NCBI GenBank assembly: GCA_035494735.1
Contig: DATJGS010000041.1
Span: forward strand, 62,001 to 126,000
DNA length: 64,000 nt
Origin: DATJGS01 sp035494735
GTDB lineage: Bacteria; Eisenbacteria; RBG-16-71-46
Direction: 5' to 3'
Positions 8,347 through 15,597 of the stretch are shown piece after piece; the stretch's first letter is position 1, and each line of letters starts with the position of its first letter. The position numbers and the translations under genes were made by a program. The notes under the pieces were generated by a model. It did no database searches. It had not been told where the DNA came from and worked only from the letters and a program-made list of their open reading frames with translations.

Positions 8347-9042
8347 ATGCCTTTCCTGTTCAACGACGCCACGTTCCTGCTGGTGCTGCCCGCGCTGTTC
8401 TTCGCGCTGTGGGCGCAGTGGCGGGTGCAGAGCACGTACGCCAAGTTCTCGCAGGTGCGCGCGGCGAACGGCCTCACGGGTCGCGAGATGGCGCGCGCGA
8501 TCATGGTGCGCAACGGCGTGACCGACGTCGCGGTCGAGGAGGTGCCGGGCACGCTGAGCGATCACTACGACCCGCGCGCGAAGACGGTGCGGCTCTCGGC
8601 TCCGATCTACGAGGGCGACTCGATCGCGTCGATCGCCGTCGCCGCTCACGAAGTCGGTCACGTGCTGCAGCACGCGCAGGGCTACGTGCCGCTGAACGTC
8701 CGCTCCGGACTCGCGCCGGTCGCGAACCTGGGGAGCATGGCGGCGTTTCCTCTGTTCTTCATCGGCTTCATCTTCCACAACCCGGCGCTGACCTGGCTGA
8801 TGGATCTCGGCATCCTGTTCTTCACGGGCGCCGTGCTGTTCCAGCTCATCACGCTGCCGGTCGAGTTCGACGCGTCGAAGCGCGCGCTCGCGCAACTGAC
8901 CGCCCACGGCGCGATCGCCCCGGAAGAAGTCGCGGGCGCCAAGAAGGTGCTCGACGCGGCGGCGCTGACGTATGTGGCGGCGGCCGCCATGGCGGCGCTG
9001 CAGTTGATCCGCCTGCTGCTGCTGCGCGACAGCCGGCGCTGA
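8347..9042 (+). CDS. Neutral zinc metallopeptidase, YugP family
   Basis: Membrane-embedded zinc peptidase of the Zn_peptidase_2 (YugP) family, 231 aa. The zinc motif AAHEVGHVLQHAQGY is at about residues 100-114. There are membrane segments at both ends (about 8-24, 125-165 and 210-225). EVPGTLSDHYDPRAKTVRLS and LPVEFDASKRA are conserved in the family, and Glu/Asp of the latter could supply the third ligand. A good AAGGAG lies 11 bp before ATG 8347. It stands alone and ends in a hairpin terminator shared with the HU gene. Confidence 0.88.
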   Translation: MPFLFNDATFLLVLPALFFALWAQWRVQSTYAKFSQVRAANGLTGREMARAIMVRNGVTDVAVEEVPGTLSDHYDPRAKTVRLSAPIYEGDSIASIAVAAHEVGHVLQHAQGYVPLNVRSGLAPVANLGSMAAFPLFFIGFIFHNPALTWLMDLGILFFTGAVLFQLITLPVEFDASKRALAQLTAHGAIAPEEVAGAKKVLDAAALTYVAAAAMAALQLIRLLLLRDSRR

Positions 9043-9068
9043 CGCGGACGCTCATTCGTCCCGCAAAG

Positions 9069-9106
9069 CGAAACGAGGTGGGCGCCGAAGCGTCCACCTC
9101 GTTTCG
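9069..9106. terminator. Bidirectional hairpin terminator
   Basis: A perfect 13-bp inverted repeat (9069-9081 with 9094-9106) around a 12-nt loop lies between the convergent YugP-type gene and the HU gene. The outer arm ends are TTTCG-rich rather than a true U-tract. Confidence 0.75.
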
Positions 9107-9130
9107 TTGGAGAGCGCCGGATGGGCTGGC

Positions 9131-9409
9131 TCAGCCCTGCGCCACCATGTCCTTCAATTCCTTGGACACCTTGAAGACCGGGACCTTGCGCGGCGGAACC
9201 GGAACCGCTTCTCCGGTGCGCGGGTTGCGCGCGATCCGCGACTTGCGGTCCTTCACGCGGAACGTTCCGAACCCGCGGATCTCGATGTGGTGCCCGTTGG
9301 CCAGAGCCTTGGCCACCGCATTCAGGAAAGAATCCACCGTTTCGGCGACGTCCTTCTTGGTCAGTCCGGTCCGCTCGGCGATCTGATCAACGATATCTGC
9401 CTTCGTCAT
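9131..9409 (-). CDS. hup: HU-family DNA-binding protein
   Basis: Nucleoid-associated dimeric DNA-bending protein, 92 aa. It opens MTKADIVDQIAERTGLTKK. The DNA-binding arm has the signature GFGTFRVKDRKSRIARNPRT, followed by GEAVPVPPRKVPVFKVSKELK. ATG 9409 is preceded by an optimal AGGAGG. A strong sigma-70-type promoter (perfect -35) sits about 75-100 bp upstream of the start. Confidence 0.95.
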   Translation of the reverse strand: MTKADIVDQIAERTGLTKKDVAETVDSFLNAVAKALANGHHIEIRGFGTFRVKDRKSRIARNPRTGEAVPVPPRKVPVFKVSKELKDMVAQG

Positions 9410-9481
9410 CTCATCCTCCTCTTGCCGACGGGACCCCCTGTCACAAAGCCAAAGGAGCGAAGGATCCGTAAGTGCCGTGGC

Positions 9482-9510
9482 AGGCTATCTGGCGTGAAAA
9501 AACCTGTCAA
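9482..9510 (-). promoter_or_regulatory. Promoter of the HU gene
   Basis: On the minus strand TTGACA (9510-9505) is followed after 17 bp by TAGCCT (9487-9482). This directs transcription into the HU gene with a leader of about 65-70 nt that contains its AGGAGG site. Confidence 0.65.
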
Positions 9511-9540
9511 TCAGTTTTTGGACAAGGCCTTGCGCCATTC

Positions 9541-10497
9541 CTACCCACTCTGGGCCGGCTCCGGCCCCAATCCGAGTGCCTTCCGCCTGGCCGTTTCCAT
9601 GGGATGAGCCGCTCCGGCGCGCTTCAGTTCCTCGAGTCGGGCCCGTCCGCCGGCCACTTCCCCGAGCCATTCCCGGGCGAAGGCCCCGCTGCGGATTTCG
9701 TCGAGGGCCTGGCCCATCGCGGCGCGCGCCGGCTCCCCAATCACGCGCGGGCCGCGGGTCAGGTCGCCGTACAGCGCGGTTCCACTGATGCCCCGGCGCA
9801 TGCCGGCGACGCCGCGCTCGTGCAGCAGATCGGCCAGGTACTTGAGCTGGTGGACGCACTCGAGATATGCGATCTCCGGCGCGTAGCCGCGCTCGACCAG
9901 CGTCTCGAACGCGATCCGGACGAGCGCGTTCATGCCGCCGCACAGCACCGCCTGCTCGCCGAAGAGATCGACTTCCGTCTCCTCGCGCACCGTGGTGTTC
10001 CACAGCGGGCCGCACCCCACGCGATCGGCGTAGCGCTCGGCGAGCGCGCGCGCCGCGCCCGAGGCGTCGCGATGAACGGCGAGGTAGGCCGGCAGCCGCC
10101 CGCCGCCCACGCGCACCTCGCGCAGCACGCGGCCCGGGCCGGTCGGCGATACGAGCACGGCGTCGTGTGCCGCGCCGAACGCGAGGTCGGAATACAGGAG
10201 GTTGAAGCCGTGGGCGAACACCCAACTCGCGCCCGCGGGCGCCGCCGCACGCAGACTCGGCCACAACTCGGGAACGACTTCGTCGGGCAGGAGCACGGCC
10301 GACACCGGCGCGCGTCCCGCCGCCGCCGGCACCTCGCACGTGTCGAAGCCGTGCGCGCGGGCCCGCGCTTCGGCGGCCCTTCCGGCGCGCGCCCCGACCA
10401 CGACCTGGACGCCCGCGTCGCGCAGATTCAGCGCGTGCGCCTCGCCCTGATTGCCGAAGCCGAGGACCGCCACGGTCTCGAGGGGAAACCCGCTCAT
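9541..10497 (-). CDS. ilvC: Ketol-acid reductoisomerase family protein with altered active site
   Basis: Homologue of class I ketol-acid reductoisomerase (branched-chain amino-acid synthesis), 318 aa. It has the Rossmann motif VLGFGNQGEAHALNLRDAGV, then SPTGPGRVLREV, VREETEVDLFGEQAVLCGG (first metal Asp/Glu) and the knotted C-terminal domain. Two departures from the family are visible. YLECVHQLK replaces the usual ECLHELK, so the second metal-site Glu is Gln. RRGISGTALYGD replaces SISNTAEYGD. The cofactor loop GARAGRAAEAR also lacks the usual serines. No ilvB, ilvN or ilvD gene is nearby. Family membership is firm; whether it performs the normal reaction is doubtful. Confidence 0.8.
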   Translation of the reverse strand: MSGFPLETVAVLGFGNQGEAHALNLRDAGVQVVVGARAGRAAEARARAHGFDTCEVPAAAGRAPVSAVLLPDEVVPELWPSLRAAAPAGASWVFAHGFNLLYSDLAFGAAHDAVLVSPTGPGRVLREVRVGGGRLPAYLAVHRDASGAARALAERYADRVGCGPLWNTTVREETEVDLFGEQAVLCGGMNALVRIAFETLVERGYAPEIAYLECVHQLKYLADLLHERGVAGMRRGISGTALYGDLTRGPRVIGEPARAAMGQALDEIRSGAFAREWLGEVAGGRARLEELKRAGAAHPMETARRKALGLGPEPAQSG

Positions 10498-10591
10498 GTG
10501 CGCCGCCTCACGGTCGCGTGAACACGCGTGACGCCGCGCGCTCCCTCCGGCCGCTCACCGGCAGGGACCGCGCGGCGCCCGGGTACGCTCG

Positions 10592-12049
10592 CTACTTCTT
10601 GCCCGTCGTCGCCGGCGCCGATTTCACGTCGACGCTCGACCAGTCGGACTTGCCGTACGCGGCGCCGTTCTGGAAGTGGAACGCCTGGTTCTTCGACCAG
10701 TAGAACCACGTCTCGATCTTGTTCTGGTCCACTTCCCACGGCACGATCGCGTCGGGCGGTCCGTTCGCGGCCAGCATCTTGGCCGCGGCGCTTCCCGCGG
10801 GCGCGGTCTTGGCGCGCGCCGCCGGGTCGTCGACCGGCTTTCCCTTGTCGAGCGCGAGGAACACCATCAGCTCCTCCGTGGACTTGGGATTGTTGCCGAC
10901 CTTCGTGTAGACGGCGCCGAGCTGGCGGTGCAGCGTCTTGTTCTTGGGATTCTTCAGCACGCCCGCCTGCAGGACGCGCAGCGCCTCGTCGTTGTTCTTC
11001 AACTCCGACAGCGACGAGCCGAGCGCGGAGATGGCGTCGACGTCATCGGGGCGCAGCTTCAGCGTGGCCCGCCACTGACCCTCGGCGGCCTGCCATTCGG
11101 TCGCGTTCTGATAGGCGAGCGCGGCGTTGAACGGCAGATCGGCGTCGTTCGGCTTGAGTGCCGCGGCCTTCGCATACTCGTCGCCCGCGGCCTTGTAGTC
11201 GGGCTTCGACGCGTCGCCCTTCAGATCCTGGGCGCGCTTGAAGTACGCGTCGGCCAGCCCGAGGTGCAGATCGGAGTTGTTGGGCTCGCCCTTGACGAGA
11301 TCACCGTAGTAGGCGATGGCCTCCGTGTACTTACGATCGCCGAGCAGCTGGTTCGCGTAGTTGCCGCGCACCGACTTGACGCCCTCCAGCAGCGAGCTGT
11401 CCCCGGGCGAGGCCTCGAGCCCGGCGCGGAACACCTTCTCGGCGGTCGCGAAGTCGCATTCGAACGCGTACACCGATCCCAGCGTGCGCACGGTCTGCGC
11501 GTTGCCCGGCTTCAGCAGCAGGGCGCGCGTCAGGCTGGTCTTCGCCTCGTCGTACTTCTTCGCGGCCTCGTTGCGCAGCGTCTTGTCGGCGTCGTTGTCC
11601 GGCTGCTTGCAGAAGTCCGGGTACGAGGTCTGCGCGGTGTTGATCTTGCCGATGCCGTCGTTGAACGCGTTCGCCCAGTACGACTCGCGGTTGTTCGCGG
11701 CCCAGTCGGCCTTCTTCGCGTCGCCCTTCTGACGCAGGCCGTCGATGGCCTTCGCGAACGCCTTGCCGGCCGGCCCGGCGCTGTCCACCTCGGCGTACGC
11801 CCAGCCCAGGTAGCCGAGCGCCTCCAGGTCGTTGGGATCCTCGGACGTGCCCTGCTCGAGCTGTTGCACGGCCTTGCCCATCTCGCGCTGGTAGTCCTCG
11901 ACGTTGCCCTTTTCCTTGTCCTTGATGCCCTGCACCACGTACTGGATGCCGCCCGCACAGTGCGGATTGCGGGCCTGGGCGGTGCCGCGGAACGCGAGCA
12001 TCGCGAGCGCGGCGACCGCGAACGCGAGGGCTGCGGAACGAAGCGTCAC
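10592..12049 (-). CDS. Secreted tetratricopeptide-repeat protein
   Basis: 485-residue protein. The start GTG 12049 is chosen because GGAGGA precedes it and it yields a clean signal peptide (hydrophobic residues 4-21, then GTAQA before ARNPHC). The mature part is a chain of TPR-like helical hairpins of about 34 residues, for example NDLEALGYLGWAYAEVDSAG, NAQTVRTLGSVYAFECDFAT and NNSDLHLGLADAYFKRAQDL. The C-terminus (residues 440-485) is a non-TPR segment with WFYWSKNQAFHFQNG. It probably scaffolds a periplasmic complex. No partner is identifiable from the neighbours. Confidence 0.75.
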   Translation of the reverse strand: MTLRSAALAFAVAALAMLAFRGTAQARNPHCAGGIQYVVQGIKDKEKGNVEDYQREMGKAVQQLEQGTSEDPNDLEALGYLGWAYAEVDSAGPAGKAFAKAIDGLRQKGDAKKADWAANNRESYWANAFNDGIGKINTAQTSYPDFCKQPDNDADKTLRNEAAKKYDEAKTSLTRALLLKPGNAQTVRTLGSVYAFECDFATAEKVFRAGLEASPGDSSLLEGVKSVRGNYANQLLGDRKYTEAIAYYGDLVKGEPNNSDLHLGLADAYFKRAQDLKGDASKPDYKAAGDEYAKAAALKPNDADLPFNAALAYQNATEWQAAEGQWRATLKLRPDDVDAISALGSSLSELKNNDEALRVLQAGVLKNPKNKTLHRQLGAVYTKVGNNPKSTEELMVFLALDKGKPVDDPAARAKTAPAGSAAAKMLAANGPPDAIVPWEVDQNKIETWFYWSKNQAFHFQNGAAYGKSDWSSVDVKSAPATTGKK

Positions 12050-12063
12050 GGACGTCCTCCTTA

Positions 12064-12801
12064 TCAGGTGAGGCGGTTGCCGTTGACCATCAGGCCGAAC
12101 GACGTGCCGAGGAACTTCGCCGCCTTGCGCGACGCCAGCATGCGGGTCATGAAGATCTCGAAGTACTCCATGACCTGGGAGATGCCGGAGTCGATCGTCA
12201 ACTCGAGCGTGATGGTCTTGCCGGCTTCGTCGACGTTGAGAAAACTCTTCTCGACCGCGTAGTTCACGCGATCGTGGATGTCGAACTTGATCATGTCCGG
12301 ATTGCGCACGCGGGTCCGGTGCACGTCGCTCTTGTCGGCCAGGATCACGGCGGCGGCGACCGGGCTCACCGGGTCGCCGTCGTTCTCGTGGTGGTTGCCG
12401 ATCGCCCCCATGACGCGCACGACTTCGGCGTCCGGCATGCCCATGTCCGACAGGATGTGCATGGCGATGACGGCGCCGGTCTGGGCGTGGTGCTCGCGGT
12501 TCACGGCGTTGCCCATGTCGTGGAGGAACCCGGCGATCTCGGCCAGTTCGCACTCGCGCTGCGGGTGGCCCAGCCGCTTCAGGATGTTGAACGCGATGTG
12601 CGACACGAGGCTGACGTGGCGCTCGCCGTGCTCCGTGTAACCGATCTCGGCCAGCGCCGCGTCCGCCTGGCGGATGTACGTGCGCACCCGCGGCAGGTCG
12701 CGCACCATGTCGGGCGTGATCAGGCGCGTCGCCGGGCGATCGAGCGGCTCACCGGCGACGGCGTCGGTCGGGGCGTGCGAAACGGATTCGAGTCGGATCA
12801 T
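12064..12801 (-). CDS. HD-domain metal-dependent phosphohydrolase
   Basis: Single-domain HD hydrolase, 245 aa. The HD superfamily pattern is intact: GERHVSLVSH, then AGFLHDMGNAVNREHHAQTG (HD pair), then IGNHHEND, then ILADKSDVHRTRVRN. This subfamily occurs widely as stand-alone genes; its substrate is not known. The start is ATG 12801, with GGAAAG 8 bp upstream; an in-frame ATG at 12852 would add 17 residues. The TPR gene follows 14 bp downstream, so the two are probably co-transcribed. Confidence 0.8.
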   Translation of the reverse strand: MIRLESVSHAPTDAVAGEPLDRPATRLITPDMVRDLPRVRTYIRQADAALAEIGYTEHGERHVSLVSHIAFNILKRLGHPQRECELAEIAGFLHDMGNAVNREHHAQTGAVIAMHILSDMGMPDAEVVRVMGAIGNHHENDGDPVSPVAAAVILADKSDVHRTRVRNPDMIKFDIHDRVNYAVEKSFLNVDEAGKTITLELTIDSGISQVMEYFEIFMTRMLASRKAAKFLGTSFGLMVNGNRLT

Positions 12802-13028
12802 GCCGGAGGCTTTCCAATGCGGGAATGATGCCAGCGCGTCGCGCGGCTGCAAGGGACGATCGTCGAAGGCGGCGACTCTAGGCCGCTAAACGCGGAGGCG
12901 TCAAGCCGAAGGCGGCCGTGGCCGCACCTCGCCAGCGCGCCGGCACGGGCGCGTGGCGAGTGCGTCGCGGGCGCCACGCTGTGGCGCGCCCGCGCGTCCA
13001 CGAATCATCAAGCTTGGGACCACCTGGC

Positions 13029-15026
13029 CTACAGCACTTCCACCGGGTCGACGTCGGCCGCGACCCGGACTTTCGAACCGCGCCGTGCCTCTCCGGCCTC
13101 GAGCGCCAGGCGGGCCGCCTCGCGCACCTTCGCGCCGCTCGTTCCCTTGAGCAGCAGGTGCCAGCGGAACCGGCCGCGCAACCGGGCGAGGGCCTGCGGC
13201 GCGGGTCCGAGCACGTCGACGCCGAGCGCCTCGGCGGCCGGGCGCACGGCCTCGGCGACGGCCTCGGCGGCGCCTTCCACCTCGGTCTCGGACGCGCCGC
13301 TGAACAGCACGGCGGCGAGCCGGGTATACGGCGGATACCCGGCGGAGCGGCGCTCGGCGAGCTCCGTCTCGAGGAACGGCCGCGCGTCGTGGGTCAGCGC
13401 CGCCGCGATCGCCGGATGGTCCGGCGTGCACGTCTGGACGAACACTTCGCCGTGCACGAGGCCGCGGCCGGCGCGGCCGCCGACCTGGACGAGCAACTGG
13501 AACGTGCGCTCCGCGGCGCGGAAGTCGGGCAGATGCAGTGCGACGTCCGCGTCCAGCACGCCGACCAGCGTCACGCGCGGAAAATCCAACCCCTTCGCGA
13601 TCATCTGCGTGCCGAGCAGCACGTCGGCCTCGCCGCGCGCGAACGCTTCGAGGATGCGCGCCGGGCGGGCCCGCGTCCGCGCGACGTCGGTGTCGAGGCG
13701 CAGCACGCGAGCGCCCGGCAGCGCGGCGGCCAGCTCGCGCTCGACGCGCTGCGTGCCGGCGCCCGACAGCCGGAGCAGCGCGGCGTGGCAGCGCGGGCAC
13801 GACTCGGGCGCGGGCTCGCGATGGTCGCAGTAGTGGCAGCGCCACTCGCGCGGCGCCAGGTGCAGCGTGAGCGTGATGTCGCAGTTCGGGCACTCGGGCA
13901 CGAAGCCGCACGCGCGGCATTGCGTGTGGTGCGAGTGTCCGCGCCGGTTCAGGAACAGCACGGCCTGCTCGCCGCGCGCCAGACGCTCGGCCAGCGCGGC
14001 GCCGAGCGGGCGCGACAGGACGCCGCTCGCCGACGCCTCGCGCGTCAGATCGACGATGCGCATCACGGGCAACGCGCGGCGGTCGATGCGCTCGGGCAGG
14101 CGCAGTCGCGTGTACTTGCCGCGTGCCGCGTTCGCCAGCGTCTCGAGGCTCGGCGTCGCCGAGCCGAGCAGCACCGGAATGCCGAGCAGTTGCGCGCGGC
14201 GCACGGCCACGTCACGGCCGTGGTAGCGCAGTTGCTCGCTCTGCTTGTAGGCCGGCTCGTGCTCCTCGTCGACGACGATCAGCTTGAGCTGCGGCAGCGG
14301 CGCGAAGATCGCGCTGCGCGCGCCGACCACGACGTCGAGCGCGCCACGCCGCGCCAGCTCCCAGTTGCGGCGCCGCTCGCCGACGCCGAGATACGAGTGG
14401 AGCACGCCGACCCGCCCGCCGAAGCGCTGGCGGAACGCGGCCACGACCTGCGAGCCGAGCGCGACCTCGGGCACGAGCACGAGCGTCTGCCCACCGGCCT
14501 CGCGCGCGGCGTGCGCGCCGCGCAGGTACACCTCGGTCTTGCCGCTCGCGGTCACGCCGTGGAGCATGGCGGGCGCGAAGCGCGCCGCGCGCACCGCGCT
14601 CGTGGTCCAGCGCACGGCCTCGCGCTGGGCCGCGGTGAGGACGCGACGCTCGGGCATCGGCATGCTCAGCACGACGTCCTCGCCGGCGTTCTTGCGCGCG
14701 CGACTGCCGGCGAAACCTTCGAGCCCGCCCGGCAGCATCGCCGCGAGCACCTCGCCGATCGGCGCCAGGTAGTAGTCGGCGATCCACCGCGCCAGCGCCA
14801 TCAGGTGCGCGGAGACCGGCGGCACCGGGAGCAGCGCGTTCAGGTCGCGGACCTCGGCGACGTCCGTGTGCGCGGCCAGGCCGACGACCACGCCGCGCGC
14901 GGCGCGCCCGCGGAACGGCGCTTCGACCTGCGCTCCGGGCGTGACGCGGCCCTCGAGGCTCTCGGGAATCCGGTAGAGGAACGTCCGCCTCAAAGGCAGC
15001 GGAAGCGCGACCTCGGCAAAGGGCAT
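13029..15026 (-). CDS. priA: Primosomal protein N' (replication restart helicase)
   Basis: 3'-5' superfamily-2 DNA helicase that reloads the replisome at stalled forks; 665 aa. It begins MPFAEVALPLPLRRTFLYRI (3'-DNA-binding domain). Walker A is GVTASGKTEVYLR and the DEAH-type box is VVDEEHEPAYKQ. The zinc module has four CxxC-type pairs (CRACG, CPNC, CHYC, CPRCH at about residues 388-430). GTQMIAKGLDFPRVTLVG and QVGGRAGRG are helicase motifs V and VI. ATG 15026 gives the normal N-terminus. It lies just downstream of the signalling operon, behind a terminator-like hairpin. Confidence 0.93.
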   Translation of the reverse strand: MPFAEVALPLPLRRTFLYRIPESLEGRVTPGAQVEAPFRGRAARGVVVGLAAHTDVAEVRDLNALLPVPPVSAHLMALARWIADYYLAPIGEVLAAMLPGGLEGFAGSRARKNAGEDVVLSMPMPERRVLTAAQREAVRWTTSAVRAARFAPAMLHGVTASGKTEVYLRGAHAAREAGGQTLVLVPEVALGSQVVAAFRQRFGGRVGVLHSYLGVGERRRNWELARRGALDVVVGARSAIFAPLPQLKLIVVDEEHEPAYKQSEQLRYHGRDVAVRRAQLLGIPVLLGSATPSLETLANAARGKYTRLRLPERIDRRALPVMRIVDLTREASASGVLSRPLGAALAERLARGEQAVLFLNRRGHSHHTQCRACGFVPECPNCDITLTLHLAPREWRCHYCDHREPAPESCPRCHAALLRLSGAGTQRVERELAAALPGARVLRLDTDVARTRARPARILEAFARGEADVLLGTQMIAKGLDFPRVTLVGVLDADVALHLPDFRAAERTFQLLVQVGGRAGRGLVHGEVFVQTCTPDHPAIAAALTHDARPFLETELAERRSAGYPPYTRLAAVLFSGASETEVEGAAEAVAEAVRPAAEALGVDVLGPAPQALARLRGRFRWHLLLKGTSGAKVREAARLALEAGEARRGSKVRVAADVDPVEVL

Positions 15027-15155
15027 GGAACGTCTTGGGGATGGAGTGGGAGCCAGCGCTGTTCTACCGCGAATGTCGGGACGGGCCGCGCGAGAGTGCG
15101 GCGTGCCGTGCGGGACGGCAAGTGGAATCCCGGAGCCTCGAGCGACGCGAGGGCA

Positions 15156-15197
15156 GGCTCCCCGGAACGGCGCGTTGCGTCGCGCCGGCCGGGAGCC
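15156..15197 (-). terminator. Hairpin terminator of the signalling operon
   Basis: GGCTCC..GGAGCC arms (outer ends at 15156-15162 and 15191-15197) enclose an inner GGCGCG/CGCGCC stem, directly after the receiver gene on the minus strand. A second overlapping GGAGCC/GGCTCC stem spans 15131-15164. No U-tract is present. Confidence 0.5.
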
Positions 15198-15592
15198 TAC
15201 GCCTGCATGCGCTGCGGGCTGGACTGACCGAGCAGCGAGTTGATGCGATCGACCAGCTTGCGGGGACTGAACGGCTTCGTGATGTAGTCGTCCGCGCCGA
15301 CTTCGAACCCGATCTTCTGATCCACGTTTCGGCCCTTCGCCGAGAGCAGGATCACCGGGATGCTGCGCGTCGCGTCGTCCGACTTGAGCATCTTGCACGT
15401 CTCGTAGCCGTCGAGTTTCGGCATCATGATGTCGAGCACGATGAGATCCGGGTGCTCGGCGCGCGCCTTCTCGAGCGCTTGCTCACCATCCAGCGCGGTC
15501 AGTACCTCGTAACCCTCCATGCCCAGACTGAAATCCAGGATGTGCACGATGTAGATCTCATCGTCCACGACCAGGATTTTGCCCTTTGCCAT
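15197..15592 (-). CDS. Single-domain response regulator (CheY-like)
   Basis: 131-residue stand-alone receiver. ILVVDDE (acid pocket), LIVLDIMMPKLDGYE (phospho-acceptor Asp), PVILLSAKG (Thr/Ser) and GADDYITKPFSP (Lys) are all in place. It has no output domain, so it must act through protein contacts. ATG 15592 was chosen over GTG 15601 because GGAGGTGA lies 5 bp before it. The upstream kinase stops at 15598, so it is the last gene of the four-gene signalling operon and the likely phospho-target of one or both kinases. Confidence 0.88.
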   Translation of the reverse strand: MAKGKILVVDDEIYIVHILDFSLGMEGYEVLTALDGEQALEKARAEHPDLIVLDIMMPKLDGYETCKMLKSDDATRSIPVILLSAKGRNVDQKIGFEVGADDYITKPFSPRKLVDRINSLLGQSSPQRMQA

Positions 15593-15597
15593 TGCGA

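Noticed and set aside
12967..12993. Hairpin downstream of priA as a terminator
   Set aside because: The stem has a 2-nt bulge and a 3-nt loop and no U-tract; in DNA this GC-rich it could be chance.
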